DNA from: Sphingobacteriales bacterium JAD_PAG50586_3
GTDB taxonomy: Bacteria; Bacteroidota; Bacteroidia; CAMBQF01
NCBI GenBank assembly: GCA_023213195.1
Contig: CP096135.1
Span: 2,848,842 to 2,912,841, forward strand
Direction of reading: 5' to 3'
Length of the DNA stretch: 64,000 nt
Position numbers and translations under genes: made by a program
Part shown: positions 1-10,403 of the stretch, in pieces
How the letters are laid out: each line of letters begins with the position of its first letter
Position numbering within the stretch: position 1 is the stretch's first letter
The notes under the pieces: model-generated
Databases searched by the model: none
What the model saw: only the letters and a program-made list of their open reading frames with translations
Told to the model about the DNA's origin: nothing

Positions 1-183
1 ATAATCTCCTTTTTTATATGCTTCCCATCCCTCATTTACCATCTTCTTCTCCTCGTCAGACATATAATAAACCTTAGTGCTGTTTTCTATGTCTATCAGT
101 TTATCCAGATAGGCTAATAATCGTGGGTCATTGATGTCTTCCACTTTCTTTATAATGCTTTCTTTTAGCGCTGAATTATCCAT
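1..183 (-). CDS. Small acidic/charged hypothetical protein, truncated by the window edge
   Basis: An open frame of 61 codons runs from an ATG at 183 on the minus strand off the left edge, so the C-terminus is missing. The peptide is charged (SALKESIIKKVEDINDPR, then SDEEKKMVNEGWEAYKKG). This layout resembles the small antitoxin-like proteins often found before RelE/ParE toxins in Bacteroidota, but no toxin is visible and no family can be assigned with certainty. It is transcribed divergently from the DUF2723 gene. The reading is by eye; the start is the only ATG near the beginning of the open stretch. Confidence 0.5.
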   Translation of the reverse strand, partial: MDNSALKESIIKKVEDINDPRLLAYLDKLIDIENSTKVYYMSDEEKKMVNEGWEAYKKGDY

Positions 184-326
184 ATATCAAATTTACTAAA
201 ACTTAAGTAAATAGTTGTAATGAAAGGTTGAAATACCAACAAAACCCCTGCTGATAAAATAAAAGCGGTGGCAAAACGTTATTTTTCTAAATTCGCAGCT
301 TAACTTAATTGGATAAACCAAGTAGA

Positions 327-3300
327 ATGAACAACTACAAACTTTTAAACAACATTTTCGGCTGGCTGGCTTTTGCTATTGCCACCACCGTGTATCTTGT
401 TACAATGGAGCCTACAGGCAGCTTTTGGGACTGTGGGGAGTTTATATCGGCAGCGCTTAAGCTGGAAGTAGGCCACCCCTGGCGCGCCTATGTTTATGCT
501 TATGGGCCGCATTGCCACCTTGTTTGGCAACAGTGCCGACCCTGCCAGCTACGCACGCATGGTTAATGCCCTATCGGGTATTTGCAGCGGTTTTACCATT
601 TTATTCCTGTTTTGGACTATTACGGCAATGGCCAAAAAGCTGTTTACCGAAGGCAATAAAGAGCAACTTACCCAAGGCAATACATTAGCCATTATGGGCG
701 CAGGCCTTGTTGGCGCATTGTGCTATACTTTTTCTGATACTTTTTGGTTTTCGGCCGTAGAGGGCGAGGTGTACGCTACATCGTCTATGTTTACCGCCCT
801 TACCGTGTGGTTAATTATGAAGTGGGACGAGCGTGTGGCCGAAGGCGATGCCCGTGCCGACCGTTACCTGGTGCTTATTGCCTACGTAGTGGGTATTGCC
901 ATCGGTGTCCATTTACTTAACTTACTATGTATCCCCGCTATTGCTTATATATACTACTTCCGTAAGTATAAAGAAACTACCCGCAAAGGCTTTATTGTAG
1001 CCGGCATTGTTGGCTTTTTAGGCCTTATGTTTGTTCAGTACGGCATTATTCCGGGCTTTATATCATTGGCTAGTAAGTTTGAGAAAGGCTTTGTAAACGG
1101 CCTAAGCATGCCATTTAACTCAGGTTTAATATTCTACCTGCTATTCTTAACAGGCTTATTGGTGTTTGGGTTGATTTATACCAAACGCAAAGGCTTAGTT
1201 AACTGGAATACCATTATCTTATCGCTAACCGTTATTATGATTGGTTACTCGTCGTACGCGGTAATCCTTATCCGTTCTAACGCTAAAACCCCTATGAATG
1301 AGAACGACCCATCTAACGTCTTCTCTATGCTATCGTACATCAACCGCGACCAATACGGCCAACGCCCATTGTTCTACGGCCAATATTACAATGCCCCGCT
1401 AGATAAAAGGGAACGTTATAAAGATGGCACGCCTGTATACTTTAAAGACGAGAAGAATAAGAAATACAGCATTGCCGATGATGCTAAAAAATCTATCCCA
1501 AACTTTGACAAAGCTTATTGCACCGTATTGCCACGTATGTGGAGCGCGGAGCATGCCAGCTCTTACATGAACTGGATTGATATGCCGCCGGGTGCTAAAA
1601 ACAAAAAACCATCCTTCGGTCAAAACATTGGCTTTATGGTTAACTACCAGATGGGCTGGATGTGGTGGCGCTACTTTATGTGGAACTTTGCTGGTCGCCA
1701 AAACGACATTCAAGGCCTAAGCGGCCCGCTAGAGGGCAACTGGATATCGGGCATTGCCCCGCTAGACAATATGCGCGCTTAGCAACCAAAGCGATTTGCC
1801 CGAAACACTGGCTAACAACAAAGGCAAAAACAAGTACTACTTACTGCCATTCTTGTTAGGTGTTCTTGGTTTGATATTCCATTTCAGGAAAGATAAAAAC
1901 ACCGCCTGGGTGGTACTATTACTGTTACTATTCTTGGGTGTATTAATCAACGTTTTCCTTAACCCAACGCCTGTGCAGCCCCGCGAAAGGGACTATGCCT
2001 ACGTAGGTTCTTTCTATGCCTTTGCTATTTGGGTAGGTTTTGGCGTGTTGGCTATTTACGATTTGATACGCCGCTACAGCGCACACAACCTTGCAGCCGG
2101 TGGTGCTACCGTGTTAAGCCTTATTGCGGTGCCTGTGGTTATGGCCAACCAAAACTGGGACGACCACGACCGTTCTAACCGTTTTACTTCTGCCGATTTT
2201 GCCAAGAACTACTTAGACTCTTGCGCACCTAATGCTATATTATTTACCAATGGCGATAATGATACTTTCCCGTTATGGTATGTGCAAGAGGTTGAAGGCT
2301 ATCGTACCGATGTGCGCGTAGTTAACTTAAGCCTTTTGAATACCGATTGGTACATAAACCAGCTAAAACGTAAAGCATATTTATCTGATGCGGTTCCGTT
2401 TACCATGACAGAGGATTACTACCGCCAGGGTACCCGCGATGCGGTTTTAATATTAGATGATAACAGGTCTAACGACTCTAGCTACGTTGATATTAATGTT
2501 GCCTTGAAACAGATAATGAGCAAAGACCTATACAAGGTGCCTGATGGTCAGGGTTACAATAACTTCCGTAACTCTCACCTTTACATTCCGGTTGATAAGC
2601 AAGCCGTTGTTGCTAACGGTACCGTGCCTGCAAACCTTGCCGATAAGGTAGCTCCTGTTAAATGGGACTTATCAGACAAAGGCGTGTTGTACAAAAAAGA
2701 CATGATGATTCTGGATTTGTTGGCTACCAACAACTGGAAACGCCCTGTGTATTTTGCTATTACCGTAGGCGATGAAAGCTATCTTGGTCTTGAGCCTTAC
2801 TTCCAGTTAGAAGGACTTGCTTACCGCATTGTTCCTGTTGAGCGCCAGTCTATGGACGGCCAGATAGGCGCGGTAAATACCGATGTTATGTACAAAAACC
2901 TGGTAGAGAACTTCCGTTGGGGTAATATGAACGACCCAAGTGTATACCTTGATGAGACTAACCTGCGCATGACAATGAACTTCCGCAACAACTTCTCTCG
3001 TTTAGCTGCCGCCTTGTTACAAGAAGGCAAACGCGACCAGGCCAAGAAAGTGCTAGACCGTTGCTTAGAAGTTATGCCTGATAAAACAGTGCCATACAAC
3101 TACTTTGTATTGCCTATTGCCAACCTGTATTTTGAGCTTGGCGAGAAACAAAAGGCCAACGATATTCTTAGCAGGTTAAAAACCATTACTACCGATGAGT
3201 TGGCTTACTACAACAGCCTAAGCCCATCGCTACGTAAGTCTATTAACACTACCATAGGCCGCACTAAAGAAATTTTGAAACGCGTAGGCTATCTGGAAAC

Positions 3301-3436
3301 TATGTTTAAGCAAAAAGAAGCAGGCCAAGGCGGCGTAGCCGGACCTAACCAGCAACTGGCTAAACAAGACACCCAAAAAGCCCCGGTTGATAGCCCTAAG
3401 CAAATGGGCGCGCAGCCAAGTGCACCGGCCAACTAG
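327..3436 (+). CDS. DUF2723 family membrane protein (GT-C-like glycosyltransferase) with TPR tail, two frameshifts
   Basis: A large polytopic membrane protein of about 1,035 residues. The N-terminus has a membrane segment followed by the WDCGEF motif near residues 38-43, typical of DUF2723 proteins, which are proposed GT-C glycosyltransferases using a lipid-linked sugar. Many hydrophobic helices follow, then a soluble half, and near the C-terminus TPR-like helices (LLQEGKRDQAKKVLDRCLEV). The frame breaks twice. Near 478 one C is missing from the run in the GHPPGAP-like stretch. Near 1776 one extra base sits in the MRLSNQSDLPETL stretch. Both joins restore continuous family-like sequence, so sequencing error is likelier than decay. 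ATG 327 is preferred to a TTG at 309. Substrate unknown. Confidence 0.85.
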
Positions 3437-3443
3437 GCAGTAA

Positions 3444-4060
3444 ATGAAATTGTATACCATAACCCCTCCAACGTGGCTTAAACTGCTATACGGGAGGGGT
3501 TTTTTATGGGCTGTAAATTCTACTGATAAGGAAATATACCTTACGTTTGATGATGGCCCACAGCCCGGAGTAACTGATTGGGTGTTGGATATTCTGAAAG
3601 AATACAACGCCAAAGCTACCTTCTTTTGCATAGGACAAAATGTAGTTAACCACCCTGCACTATACCAACGCATTATTGCCGATGGCCACGCCATAGGCAA
3701 CCATACCTACAACCACCTAAATGGGTTGAAGTCGGGCAAAGATGAGTATATTAATAATATAAATAAGGCTGCTGAAGTTATTGATAGTGAATTATTTCGT
3801 CCGCCATATGGTAGGCTCACATTGGGGCAGGCAAGTTGGGTAAAAAGAACTATAAACCCGTAATGTGGTCGGCACTGGCTGCCGATTGGGATAAATCAGT
3901 ATCGCCCAAAGAGTGTTACAACAATGTGGCAACCAACACCAAACCGGGTGCTATAATAGTTTTTCACGATAGCCTTAAAGCCGAACATAATCTGAAACAA
4001 ACCCTGCCCAAATACTTAGAATATTTAAAGGAAAACGGGTATACAGCGTGTAGGTTATAA
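3444..4060 (+). CDS. Polysaccharide deacetylase (carbohydrate esterase 4, NodB domain), one frameshift
   Basis: A compact NodB-type deacetylase of about 205 residues that would remove N-acetyl groups from a cell-wall or exopolysaccharide sugar. The three landmark motifs are visible: TFDDGP (about residues 33-38, catalytic Asp and metal Asp), HTYNH (metal-binding histidines) and RPPYG. After YG the frame breaks near 3836, where one base is missing in the tract before KKNYKPVMWS. The downstream frame continues with the WDxxVSP-like and VFHDS motifs expected of the C-terminal half. No signal peptide is clear, which is common in short Bacteroidota members. It starts 8 bp after the DUF2723 gene, so the two are probably co-transcribed. 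Confidence 0.85.
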
Positions 4061-4087
4061 CTTACCTTCTACTATTAATAATTAAAT

Positions 4088-4300
4088 CTACGCTAACTCA
4101 ACACACAAAAAGCCTTTCTCTGTAAGAGCCAATACAAGGTTGTTAGCTATATCCTGGTCAGATTCAACCCGCAATATCCGGTCTACATCTTCCAAATCAA
4201 AATTCCAACTAGGGGGCTGAATTAATGAGTTTAATACAGGGGCAAGTTGTTCTATATGCTGCTCGGTATCAACCGACGTTTTAAATACCAGTACTTCCAT
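4088..4300 (-). CDS. Small conserved hypothetical protein, ferredoxin-like/HMA-like fold possible
   Basis: A 70-residue protein starting MEVLVFKTSVDTEQHI and ending EKGFLCVELA. The predicted beta-alpha-beta-beta-alpha-beta order looks like the small HMA-like proteins common in Bacteroidota. The CxxC metal site is absent, so copper binding is not supported. It converges with the deacetylase gene and lies downstream of the AI-2E permease gene on the same strand. Function unknown. Confidence 0.6.
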   Translation of the reverse strand: MEVLVFKTSVDTEQHIEQLAPVLNSLIQPPSWNFDLEDVDRILRVESDQDIANNLVLALTEKGFLCVELA

Positions 4301-4362
4301 GTGTTTGTGAACGATGGTTTAATGGTAAGACGGTTATACCCAACCTATATTGTAACAACAAA

Positions 4363-5508
4363 TTATTTTTTTGCAGCAACTTTAGTAGCTGCTTTGACAG
4401 CCACTTTTTTAACCTCCTTTTTTTGGCCGGGCAGGTTAAAAATCAGCTTATGCTCGTCGGGCATATCATCGCCCAGTAAAAAGCCTAATGGTTCTAATTG
4501 AGGTATACGGTCAAACACAACCTTGGCAATAGCAGCTAATGGTATAGCCAGGAACATGCCCGCTACGCCCCAAAGGGCACCGCCTACCAGCACTACTATA
4601 ATAGATACCAGCGCGTTTACCTTAACCTTAGATGCTACTATGTAAGGTACTATGTATTGATTATCAATAAACTGTACTACCATAAACAATGCAAACACCC
4701 ACAACGCAGCTACCGGCGATTGTAAGGCCAATGCCATAACTACTGGCAATATGGTGGCGATTATAATGCCTATATAGGGTATTAGGTTTAGCAAAGCGCT
4801 AAGTAAGCCTAATAGCAGGGCGTATTTCACCCCAATAATCAATAAACCAACAGAGTTTAATGTGGCTACAATAGCCGATTCTATTAGTAAACCTATAAGG
4901 TAACTTTGTATCAAACCTTTAGTTTGGCCCAATACATCGGCTACCATTTCGTGGCTCTCTTTCTTAAACATTTTGGCTATGCCTTGCAGCAAAAGGGGCT
5001 TATAATACAATATGGTAAATACATAAATAGGCATAATAAAAACCACCATAAATAAGCTGCCTACGGTATTTAGCGTTTGCCCCACCATTTGCGATGAGTT
5101 TTCTCCGCTTTGCGACTTTAATTTGTCTATCCATCCACTTATGCGGGCCTCTTCAATGTTTAGTGTATCAGCTCCCCATGTCATAGACTGGGCTAGCAGC
5201 AGGTTAAATTTCTGTTTAAGCTGGGGCAGGCTCTCGCCAAAGCGCGATGTTTGCCATACAATAAAATAAACCAATCCGCCTAGTAAGATAATAGCCACTA
5301 ACAACGAAATTACTATAGCAATAACACGGTGTATTTTACGCTTATGCAACCAGTTTACTAAAGGGTTTAATAGTATAGCTATAATGGTGGCAAAAATCAG
5401 GGGAATTATAATACCTGAGCCTATATACATAATAAAGAAAAAGGCAACAACACCTATCAATACCTGCGAGGCTTTAATATAAAAGGGCACAACATTTGGA
5501 ATTTGCAT
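4363..5508 (-). CDS. AI-2E family transporter (PerM/DUF20 permease)
   Basis: A 381-residue polytopic inner-membrane protein. It has paired N-terminal helices, a short cytoplasmic stretch, a periplasmic domain (about residues 90-160) and a C-terminal bundle with the GVKYALLLGLLSALLNLIPY and PxxxIGPxxG-like motifs typical of the family. Members export AI-2 or small ions, or act as Na+/H+ antiporters; the substrate here is not readable. The tail is an odd Lys/Ala stretch (KKVAVKAATKVAAKK). The frame extends to a TTG at 5553 overlapping the upstream gene, but ATG 5508 (MQIPNVVPFY) gives a better-placed first helix. Confidence 0.85.
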   Translation of the reverse strand: MQIPNVVPFYIKASQVLIGVVAFFFIMYIGSGIIIPLIFATIIAILLNPLVNWLHKRKIHRVIAIVISLLVAIILLGGLVYFIVWQTSRFGESLPQLKQKFNLLLAQSMTWGADTLNIEEARISGWIDKLKSQSGENSSQMVGQTLNTVGSLFMVVFIMPIYVFTILYYKPLLLQGIAKMFKKESHEMVADVLGQTKGLIQSYLIGLLIESAIVATLNSVGLLIIGVKYALLLGLLSALLNLIPYIGIIIATILPVVMALALQSPVAALWVFALFMVVQFIDNQYIVPYIVASKVKVNALVSIIVVLVGGALWGVAGMFLAIPLAAIAKVVFDRIPQLEPLGFLLGDDMPDEHKLIFNLPGQKKEVKKVAVKAATKVAAKK

Positions 5509-5540
5509 AATTGGGAGAATAATTAGGTTTTTGATATAGT

Positions 5541-5891
5541 TTAATAATCCCAACCCAAAATATTATGGGCGGGCGTGTGTACAATACTTTCATCCCAGGC
5601 CTGCATTAACAGGCAAAGGGTATCTTCCTGGGCTTCAAACCAATGCAGCTCCATAACCGGAATACTCATTTCGTCATATTTTTCCAACGTATGGGTTATT
5701 TGGTTGGTTTTAAAAACAACTTTACCATACAACACCACCAATTTTGCCGGAAATTTAGAGGTGTGGGGTTCTAGTGTCATGCCTTTTTTAAAGCCTATAA
5801 CTAAAACCTTATAGTGTTCGTCTTTATGAAGGGCCAATGCAACGGGCCTTTCAGCGTTCTCTAACCGTGCTTCTACTTCAGCAATTGTCAT
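5541..5891 (-). CDS. Small cupin-domain protein
   Basis: A 116-residue single-domain protein with a cupin-like beta-barrel pattern (GMTLEPHTSKFPAKLVVLYG, then a second strand set around IPVMELHWFEAQED). The His of EPHT and of ELHW could bind metal, but the canonical cupin motif is degenerate. It lies just upstream of the AI-2E family permease gene on the same strand, 32 bp away, and may be co-transcribed. No substrate can be inferred. Confidence 0.65.
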   Translation of the reverse strand: MTIAEVEARLENAERPVALALHKDEHYKVLVIGFKKGMTLEPHTSKFPAKLVVLYGKVVFKTNQITHTLEKYDEMSIPVMELHWFEAQEDTLCLLMQAWDESIVHTPAHNILGWDY

Positions 5892-5999
5892 ACAGTTTAT
5901 GTTTGGTTACTGTATGGTAACACCATTAAACTGTAAAAGGTTGGACTTCAACCATTGTAAACTTTAAGCTAGTGTTTTGGGGTGTTTACAACCTATAGC

Positions 6000-7184
6000 T
6001 TATTTCTTCTGCAAGCCTTTCAACTCCTTATTTAATTCTTTACGGTCTTTCTTGGTGTAGTAGGTCGATTTTTTAATATTGTCTTTGTATAGCTGTATAT
6101 ACTTTTTACTGTCATCTGCTTTGCCTAGGTCTAGTGCAGCCTGCGCCATGTACAAATACAGCTCTGTATAGCCGGGGTAGTTATCTAGCGCGACTTGCCA
6201 TGCCTCTATAGCTTTGGCGGGGCGTTTGTTATTGTAATACTGCCAGCCTTTTCCGTTTAGTGTACCCAAACTAAAAGCCAGTGTATCGCCATAATCAATA
6301 ATACCCATTAGGTATTTATCATACTTTACTTTCTCGGTAGGGGTAGCCATGGTGTCTTTATAATACTTGTCTGCGCCTAAGGCCCACTGACTGAATGTAT
6401 CGTACAAGGCATTGTTTACTGTTAAACCTGGTGTTGCCATGTGCCCGCAATTATAAAACTCATACCCTGTGCACTTAAAATAATTGGGAAGCATTTTGGC
6501 CCTCAGCGCATCTTTCATCAAGGTATAATCTTGTGTGTCGGTAACAGAGTCTCCCGTTGCCAGCGTATAGTAAACATTATTCTTAAAGTTTATTGGCTTT
6601 TGCAACCTGTTAACCATGCTATCTACCAGGTTTACATTGGTCTGCTTAAAAAACGGACTTATAGAAATAACCCCGTTTAAAACATCCATGTGCTTTGTCA
6701 GCATGTAGGTGGTAAAATACCCGTAGCGCGAGTGGCCTATGAGCAACTCAAAGCTATTGGTATGGTAGTTTTTATTAGCGTATGGTATCAGTTCATCCAT
6801 TATAAAACGCTCGTTCTTTTCGCCCAGGCCATTATCGTTACTAGCTTTTAGAGTAGTTTCAGCACCGCGTTTGTTAGGGTGGCTGGCAATGGTAATTATT
6901 ACCGACTGGGGCATTTGGTCAAATGTTGTTAAATAGCCAATGGTTTGCAATTGATAGGTGCAGTTAATGGTGTTTTGCCTGTCGAAGATTATTATCAGCG
7001 GATATTTTTTACTGCTGTTTGCATCATACCCTTCGGGCACATATACCCGCATAAATTTTTTATACCCCAGGTTAGCCGACTCTAACGTAAGGTCTTCAAA
7101 CTGTTTATAGCCGCTAATTTCTATAGGCTGCGCCTGCAATGCAATAGTTATAATAAGTAGGAGGGAGGTAATTAAAACTTTCAT
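6000..7184 (-). CDS. Secreted esterase (esterase D/PF00756-like) with C-terminal TPR region
   Basis: A 394-residue exported alpha/beta hydrolase. MKVLITSLLLIITIALQAQ is a signal peptide. The catalytic domain resembles the esterase D family: the nucleophile elbow is GHSRYG (Ser near 152), with an acid around ATGDS and a His in YNCGHMA. Siderophore esterases and acyl-CoA-type esterases share this fold. The last 100 residues carry TPR-like helices (AIEAWQVALDNYPGYTELYL) and a Lys-rich end, an arrangement common in Bacteroidota. ATG 7184 is chosen over an upstream TTG because it starts the signal peptide. Monocistronic by position. Confidence 0.8.
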   Translation of the reverse strand: MKVLITSLLLIITIALQAQPIEISGYKQFEDLTLESANLGYKKFMRVYVPEGYDANSSKKYPLIIIFDRQNTINCTYQLQTIGYLTTFDQMPQSVIITIASHPNKRGAETTLKASNDNGLGEKNERFIMDELIPYANKNYHTNSFELLIGHSRYGYFTTYMLTKHMDVLNGVISISPFFKQTNVNLVDSMVNRLQKPINFKNNVYYTLATGDSVTDTQDYTLMKDALRAKMLPNYFKCTGYEFYNCGHMATPGLTVNNALYDTFSQWALGADKYYKDTMATPTEKVKYDKYLMGIIDYGDTLAFSLGTLNGKGWQYYNNKRPAKAIEAWQVALDNYPGYTELYLYMAQAALDLGKADDSKKYIQLYKDNIKKSTYYTKKDRKELNKELKGLQKK

Positions 7185-7298
7185 GGGGTAAATATAAGTC
7201 TCAAACAATAATAGAATTTTCCTGTAAATAGTTCTTAATTATCGGTTTTTATCCTGTAATCAAGTTAATCCTTTAATCTAACTTCAGACAAATAGCGA

Positions 7299-7694
7299 CT
7301 ACTGAATAAACCCTTCTTCACGACTTTTAAGCACTTTAGCATTAATTAAAAATGCCATAGTCTGCGCACGGGCAATAGCCTCGGCAGCCTTGTTGCCATC
7401 AAACAATTGGTTAATGGTACTAATCCAAAGCAGCAGCCAGCGGTCGTAATGCTCTGCCTGCATAGGCGCACGCTTATCAAGGTTAATGTGAGCCTGCATA
7501 ACATTGCCTTTGTAGCCTGCGGTATTTAGCAGCACAGTCTCCCAAAAGTTATACATAACAGGTATATGGGTTTCCCAGCTAAGCTTTACCACATCATTAA
7601 AATAGTGGCCTATTACATCGTCCTGCTTTACCTGTATATAAAAAGTATCAACCATCAACTCAATATCAGCCCTGCTTTCAATATCTTTTTTCAT
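7299..7694 (-). CDS. Group III truncated haemoglobin
   Basis: A 131-residue globin of the TrHb3 (P) class. The diagnostic stretch is ETHIPVMYNFWETVLL followed by HINLDKRAPMQAEHYDRWL, where His82 before YDRW is the proximal haem ligand. Length and motif order match complete group III haemoglobins, which are cytoplasmic and linked to NO or microaerobic metabolism. Start ATG 7694. No operon partner is seen. Confidence 0.9.
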   Translation of the reverse strand: MKKDIESRADIELMVDTFYIQVKQDDVIGHYFNDVVKLSWETHIPVMYNFWETVLLNTAGYKGNVMQAHINLDKRAPMQAEHYDRWLLLWISTINQLFDGNKAAEAIARAQTMAFLINAKVLKSREEGFIQ

Positions 7695-7803
7695 ACCGTA
7701 AAGGTAAGCTGCAACGGGTTATTAAAGTATGATATGGGTCAACTAAAGCTTTTATGTCAATTCTCATTTCTTTATGATATGGCTTTTAGTCCTCAACTAT
7801 TTT

Positions 7804-7828
7804 ATGTGCCTATGTTTCTATGTGGTTT
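7804..7828. repeat. Solo arm of the CATAG-type repeat
   Basis: A 25-bp stretch reading CTATG units at 8-bp spacing (TATGTGCC, TATGTTTC, TATGTGG, then TT). It matches the right arm of the palindromic elements at 11.7 kb and 29 kb. No partner arm is seen within 100 bp, so it is probably a remnant. It lies in the 259-bp gap before trhO, which otherwise holds only a promoter-like motif. Confidence 0.7.
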
Positions 7829-7901
7829 ATATTGAGATTGTAGTAAATGGTACCAAGGGCAAAACCTGACATCAATCATACTAATTCATAATTACAAATT
7901 G

Positions 7902-7909
7902 TATCTTTG
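7902..7909 (+). promoter_or_regulatory. Bacteroidota -7 promoter element upstream of trhO
   Basis: TATCTTTG matches the TAnnTTTG consensus of the primary Bacteroidota sigma factor. It lies 44 bp before the ATG of trhO. No convincing TTTG -33 element is seen at 19-21 bp upstream, so the promoter may be weak or activated. Confidence 0.45.
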
Positions 7910-7953
7910 CTTAGTATTTAACCTGCGCCATGTAAGCGTACGATGTTGAAATT

Positions 7954-8979
7954 ATGGCATTATATAATAAGATTGATAAAAGAGTTTTAAAAGAGCGTTT
8001 AATGGCCGAGCCATTTCATCGTATCACGCTCTCGTTTTACCGTTACGTTATTATAAACGATGTTGAAGACACACGCGACGCACTGTATAAAATGTGGGAC
8101 GAGTTGGGTGTTTTTGGCCGTATATACATAGCTCGAGAGGGTATTAACGCACAGCTATCGGTTCCTGAAGAAAATTTTGAGGCTTTTAAAACCCACCTGT
8201 ATGCCGACCATAGGTTTACCGATGTGCCATTTAAAATTGCGGTTGAAGATGATGGAAAATCGTTCTACAAGCTAATTGTACGCGTTAAAAAGCATATTGT
8301 AGCCGACGGGCTGCCCGATGATGCGTTTGATGTAACAAACGTGGGCAAGCACCTTGATGCGGTTGAGTTTAACAAGGCACTGGAAAACCCCGATGCTATT
8401 GTGGTAGATATGCGCAACCATTACGAAAGCGAGGTTGGCCATTTTGAAGGTGCTATTTTGCCCGATGCCGATACTTTTAAAGATGAACTGCCCATGGTGG
8501 TAGACATGCTTAAAGATAAAAAAGATAAACCTGTGCTTATGTATTGCACCGGTGGCATACGTTGCGAAAAAGCCAGCGCATACCTAAAGCACCATGGTTT
8601 TCAAAATGTTAGCCAGTTGCATGGTGGTATTATAGAATATGCCCGCCAGGTTAAGGCCGATGGGTTAGAGAATAAGTTTAAAGGCAAAAACTTTGTGTTT
8701 GACGAAAGGTTAGGGGAGAGGATTAGCGACGAGATTATAAGCAAATGTCACCAGTGTGGCGAGCTTTGCGACAACCATACTAATTGCGCCAACTTTGATT
8801 GCCATTTATTGTTTATACAGTGTGAGGATTGTGCTAAGGCCTTTGATGGCTGCTGCAGTGTTGCGTGTAAAGACATTGTAAATATGCCAATAGAAGAGCA
8901 GCGCAAGCTGCGCAAAGGCAAGGCTAAAGAGGGCGACCAGCGTAATATTTACAAAAAGGACGTTTGCGTCCAAAGTTGA
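7954..8979 (+). CDS. trhO: tRNA uridine(34) hydroxylase TrhO (rhodanese family)
   Basis: A 341-residue protein that hydroxylates U34 in several tRNAs to 5-hydroxyuridine using O2. It has an N-terminal acylphosphatase-like domain (about 1-120, with [13 protein letters not shown]), a rhodanese domain (about 135-240) with the active-site loop [10 protein letters not shown] (Cys198), and a Cys-rich C-terminal segment ([20 protein letters not shown]) that may bind zinc. Length and order match YceA/TrhO. ATG 7954 is the only sensible start. Single-gene unit. Confidence 0.92.
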   Translation: MALYNKIDKRVLKERLMAEPFHRITLSFYRYVIINDVEDTRDALYKMWDELGVFGRIYIAREGINAQLSVPEENFEAFKTHLYADHRFTDVPFKIAVEDDGKSFYKLIVRVKKHIVADGLPDDAFDVTNVGKHLDAVEFNKALENPDAIVVDMRNHYESEVGHFEGAILPDADTFKDELPMVVDMLKDKKDKPVLMYCTGGIRCEKASAYLKHHGFQNVSQLHGGIIEYARQVKADGLENKFKGKNFVFDERLGERISDEIISKCHQCGELCDNHTNCANFDCHLLFIQCEDCAKAFDGCCSVACKDIVNMPIEEQRKLRKGKAKEGDQRNIYKKDVCVQS

Positions 8980-9008
8980 ACGAAAACCTTAATTTAGCCA
9001 ATAAGTAA

Positions 9009-9043
9009 CCTCACCCCAACCCCTCTCCTAAAGGAGAAGGGCT
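9009..9043. repeat. Interspersed CTCCTAAAGGAG-type repeat
   Basis: CCTCACCCCAACCCCTCTCC followed by TAAAGGAGAAGGG. The core CTCCTAAAGGAG is a perfect palindrome. The same motif recurs at about 10,222, 15,567, 50,700 and 60,712. It lies between trhO and hmgA. Confidence 0.6.
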
Positions 9044-9064
9044 AACTAATTAAAAAGAGCATTT

Positions 9065-10221
9065 ATGCCTATTTATCATAAACTGGGTACCATTCCGCAA
9101 AAGCGCCATACGGTGTTCCAAAGCCCCGCCGGTAAGTATTATTACGAGCAACTGTTCGGTACCGAAGGTTTCAGCGGTATGTCATCCCTATCATACCACG
9201 TTCATCGCCCTACGCAGGTAAAAGAGATACTTTCTTCTAAAGATGTTTCGCCTATAATAGCGGTAGAGAAAAACATAAAAGCCATGTTGCTTAAAGGCTT
9301 TGAAGTAAAGCCCGAAGACGACTTTTTAGATAGCCGAAAGCTGCTTATGGTTAACAGCGATGTGCTTATTGGCCTGGCCGCCCCCGTAAATCGCAAACAG
9401 AATACTTTTATAAAAATGCCGATGCTGACGAGATGATATTCATTCACCGCGGCACCGGGCGTTTACGTACATTTTTAGGTACTATCCCTTTTGAGTATGG
9501 CGATTATCTTATCATTCCACGTGGTATGATATACCAGATAGAGTTTGATAACGAAGATAACCGTTTGTTGTTTCTAGAGTCGTACTCGCCATTGTATACG
9601 CCTAAACGTTACCGTAACCACTTTGGGCAGTTGTTGGAGCATTCTCCCTTCTGCGAGCGCGATTTAAAACTGCCGCAAGATTTAGAAACGTACGATGAAA
9701 AAGGCGACTTTATTATTAAGATTAAGAAAGAAGGCATGTTGCACGATGTGGTATATGCCACACACCCATTTGACGTAGTAGGGTGGGATGGGTACAACTT
9801 CCCCTACGGTTTCTCAATACATAATTTTGAGCCTATTACAGGCCGTGTGCACCAGCCACCTCCGGTGCACCAAACATTCGAGACTAATTCATTTGTAGTA
9901 TGCTCATTCTGCCCACGGTTGTACGATTATCATCCACAGGCAGTACCCGCACCATACAACCACAGCAATATTGATAGCGACGAAGTGTTGTATTATGTAG
10001 ATGGCGACTTTATGAGCCGTAACAACATAGAGCAGGGCCATATCACACTTCACCCTAAAGGCATTCCCCACGGCCCGGCACCCGGCGCAATGGAGCGCAG
10101 CATAGGCCAAACCGTAACGCAAGAACTGGCAGTTATGATTGATACCTTCCGCCCGCTGCAAATTACCGAAGAAGCTGCCGGCATTGATGATGGTAAGTAT
10201 TATAAGAGTTGGGTTGAGTAG
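9065..10221 (+). CDS. hmgA: Homogentisate 1,2-dioxygenase, one frameshift
   Basis: Opens the ring of homogentisate to maleylacetoacetate in tyrosine degradation, using Fe(II). The first frame runs from ATG 9065 to QNTF. One T is missing from the run near 9412. The second frame continues YKNADADEMIFIHRGTGRLR and carries the double-stranded beta-helix with FEPITGRVHQPPPVHQTFET and the C-terminal HPKGIPHGPAPGAMERSIG metal-site region. Total length about 385 residues fits the shorter Bacteroidota form. It is followed on the same strand by hppD, the preceding step of the pathway. Confidence 0.92.
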
Positions 10222-10299
10222 ACCTCACCCCCAACCCCCTCTCCTAAAGAGAGAGGGGAGCAAGTCCTTCTCCTTTAGGAGAAGGATTTAGGATGAGGT
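10222..10299. repeat. Complete palindromic copy of the CTCCTAAAGGAG repeat
   Basis: The element opens ACCTCACCCCCAACCCCC and closes GGATTTAGGATGAGGT, with two inner palindromes (CTCCTAAAGAGAG and CTTCTCCTTTAGGAGAAG). The ends are inverted repeats of one another. It separates hmgA and hppD and could form strong hairpins in the transcript. Confidence 0.65.
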
Positions 10300-10308
10300 A
10301 AAAAAACG

Positions 10309-10316
10309 TAAATTTG
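10309..10316 (+). promoter_or_regulatory. Candidate -7 element upstream of hppD
   Basis: TAAATTTG fits TAnnTTTG and lies 87 bp before the hppD ATG. A TTTA at 10287-10290 is at about the right distance (18 bp) for a -33 element, but it is part of the repeat. hppD may therefore have its own promoter. Confidence 0.35.
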
Positions 10317-10403
10317 TATATTATAACAACAAGTAAAAATTAACACAGGATTGAAAGGTATTGGCTAATTCGCTAATACGCCAATTCTCTAATTTAAAAA
10401 AGT

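Noticed and set aside
327..3436. Programmed frameshifting or true pseudogenes in the split genes
   Set aside because: The breaks are scattered over unrelated and essential genes, lie at short homopolymers without slippery-site and stem structures, and need both directions of correction.
3230..3700. A 156-codon minus-strand frame across the DUF2723/deacetylase junction
   Set aside because: It overlaps two well-supported genes antisense and has no recognisable motif.
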